A DNA stretch of 5,217 bases from Betaproteobacteria bacterium RIFCSPLOWO2_02_FULL_62_17 (GTDB taxonomy: Bacteria; Pseudomonadota; Gammaproteobacteria; Burkholderiales; SG8-39), in the NCBI GenBank assembly GCA_001770355.1, contig MEQV01000208.1:9651-14867 (forward strand). The letters are read 5' to 3'. The position numbers and the translations under genes are program-made. Below, piece by piece: positions 4,686 to 5,217 of this stretch; positions within the stretch are counted from its first letter, which is position 1, and each line of letters begins with the position of its first letter. The notes beneath the pieces are model-generated. The model saw only the letters and a program-made list of their open reading frames with translations. It was not told where the DNA came from and did no database searches.

Positions 4686-5217
4686 AATTCACGCAGATCG
4701 CGCGCATTCGGAACAGGGGCGCAAGCGGGGGCGCGCCAGCCTGGCTGGGCCTGTTTCCGGTTGCTTGCGCTTCGGCCTTGCTGAAGCCCCGCACAATCTG
4801 AACACCGGGAAGAAATTCGTGAGCGGCAAAACCCTGCCGCTTGACATCGCGCTCGCACAGGTAAAGCGTGCCGCCAGCCTGGTTTGCCTTGAGTATGAAG
4901 GCGGACACTTCAGCGGTGGCGCCGTGGATGCCCAGCTTGCTGATCTCCGCGCCGAGCACCAGTACCGCGAAGGGCGATCTGCCGCCATTTTCGCGAACGC
5001 CGTCGTCGATGGCCTGTTCAAGCGAAAAACCGTCGCCGGCGATATAAAGCGCGCCACCCCGGCCCGGCCGGCCCGCAGGGGCAATTCCGGCAGGCGGCGT
5101 ATTCACTTGCGCTTTGGCGGCTGGCGCGCCCGCAGCGAATGGCGCCGGCCTTTGCGCCAGCACCGCGGTACTGGCGAAGCCCGACATCAGCAAAGCCAAC
5201 ACTAGTTTGTCGAATCC
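4684..5217 (-). CDS. Exported DsrE/DsrF-like protein (5' end probably outside window)
   Basis: The frame is open from the right edge to the TAG at 4684-4686, about 177 residues. A GTG at 5202 could serve as a start. However, the codons before it read GFDKL, which puts a lysine in front of the hydrophobic stretch as in a signal peptide, so the true start is probably beyond the edge. Numbered from the GTG, residues 1-16 (LALLMSGFASTAVLA) form the signal core, with cutting likely before QRP. A Pro/Ala/Gly-rich linker runs to about residue 50. Then comes a compact domain: ALYIAGDGF, a stretch resembling the DsrE/F fold (FAVLVLGAEISKLGIHG), AFILKANQAGGTLYLCERDVKRQGF, and LPGVQIVRGF. The single cysteine in YLCERD (116) sits where many DsrE proteins have the cysteine linked to sulfur relay. 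The tail (PPLAPLFRMRAICVN) looks unlike the family. It faces the plus-strand genes. The DsrE call is by pattern and moderate; the activity is unknown. Confidence 0.6.
   Translation of the reverse strand, partial: GFDKLVLALLMSGFASTAVLAQRPAPFAAGAPAAKAQVNTPPAGIAPAGRPGRGGALYIAGDGFSLEQAIDDGVRENGGRSPFAVLVLGAEISKLGIHGATAEVSAFILKANQAGGTLYLCERDVKRQGFAAHEFLPGVQIVRGFSKAEAQATGNRPSQAGAPPLAPLFRMRAICVN
4709..4759. repeat. Imperfect nested inverted repeat inside the DsrE-like gene end
   Basis: CGGAACAGG (4709-4717) pairs with CCTGTTTCCG (4750-4759) except for one extra T. Within it, CCAGC (4736-4740) pairs with GCTGG (4744-4748) around a three-base loop. In GC-rich DNA such pairing is common, so a functional role is uncertain. 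It lies in the codons for the unusual C-terminal tail of the DsrE-like protein. Confidence 0.3.

Noticed and set aside
4765..5205. A 146-codon plus-strand open frame
   Set aside because: It is antisense to the DsrE-like gene. The minus frame has a signal peptide and a coherent domain; the plus frame has neither.

Overview
The window is high-GC proteobacterial DNA carrying ordinary housekeeping and accessory genes, with a patch of gene debris near its right end. A betaproteobacterium (Burkholderiales, Rhodocyclales or a relative) is my best guess. It rests on a remnant of a Bug/TctC-type solute-binding protein, a family greatly expanded in that group, and on the general style of the exported proteins. 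No ribosomal or marker gene confirms it.

Left to right, positions 1-617 hold the C-terminal half of a major facilitator transporter (plus strand, cut by the window edge). A 103-base AT-richer gap with a possible promoter follows. Positions 721-2268 encode an exported cyclophilin-type peptidyl-prolyl isomerase with an added fibronectin type III domain and two copies of an unnamed C-terminal module. Positions 2343-2909 hold a DUF4337-type membrane protein gene broken by one in-frame TAA. Positions 2983-4233 encode an exported PQQ-type sugar/sorbosone dehydrogenase that looks complete.

From 4234 to about 4683 there is no intact gene. This stretch holds an acyl-carrier-protein-like fragment on the minus strand, which lacks its last helix and runs into the antisense of the dehydrogenase. 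It also holds a short fragment of a Bug-family binding protein on the plus strand. On the minus strand, from the right edge to 4684, lies an exported DsrE/DsrF-like protein whose start is probably outside the window.

The four plus-strand genes point the same way, but the 73-103 base gaps, individual ribosome-binding sites and unrelated products do not suggest one functional operon. The exported isomerase and dehydrogenase both act in the periplasm, but I see no evidence that they cooperate. I found no CRISPR array, RNA gene, insertion sequence or convincing undescribed system. The points most worth checking are the single stop in the DUF4337 gene, the truncated carrier protein next to the dehydrogenase, and the duplicated C-terminal module of the isomerase.
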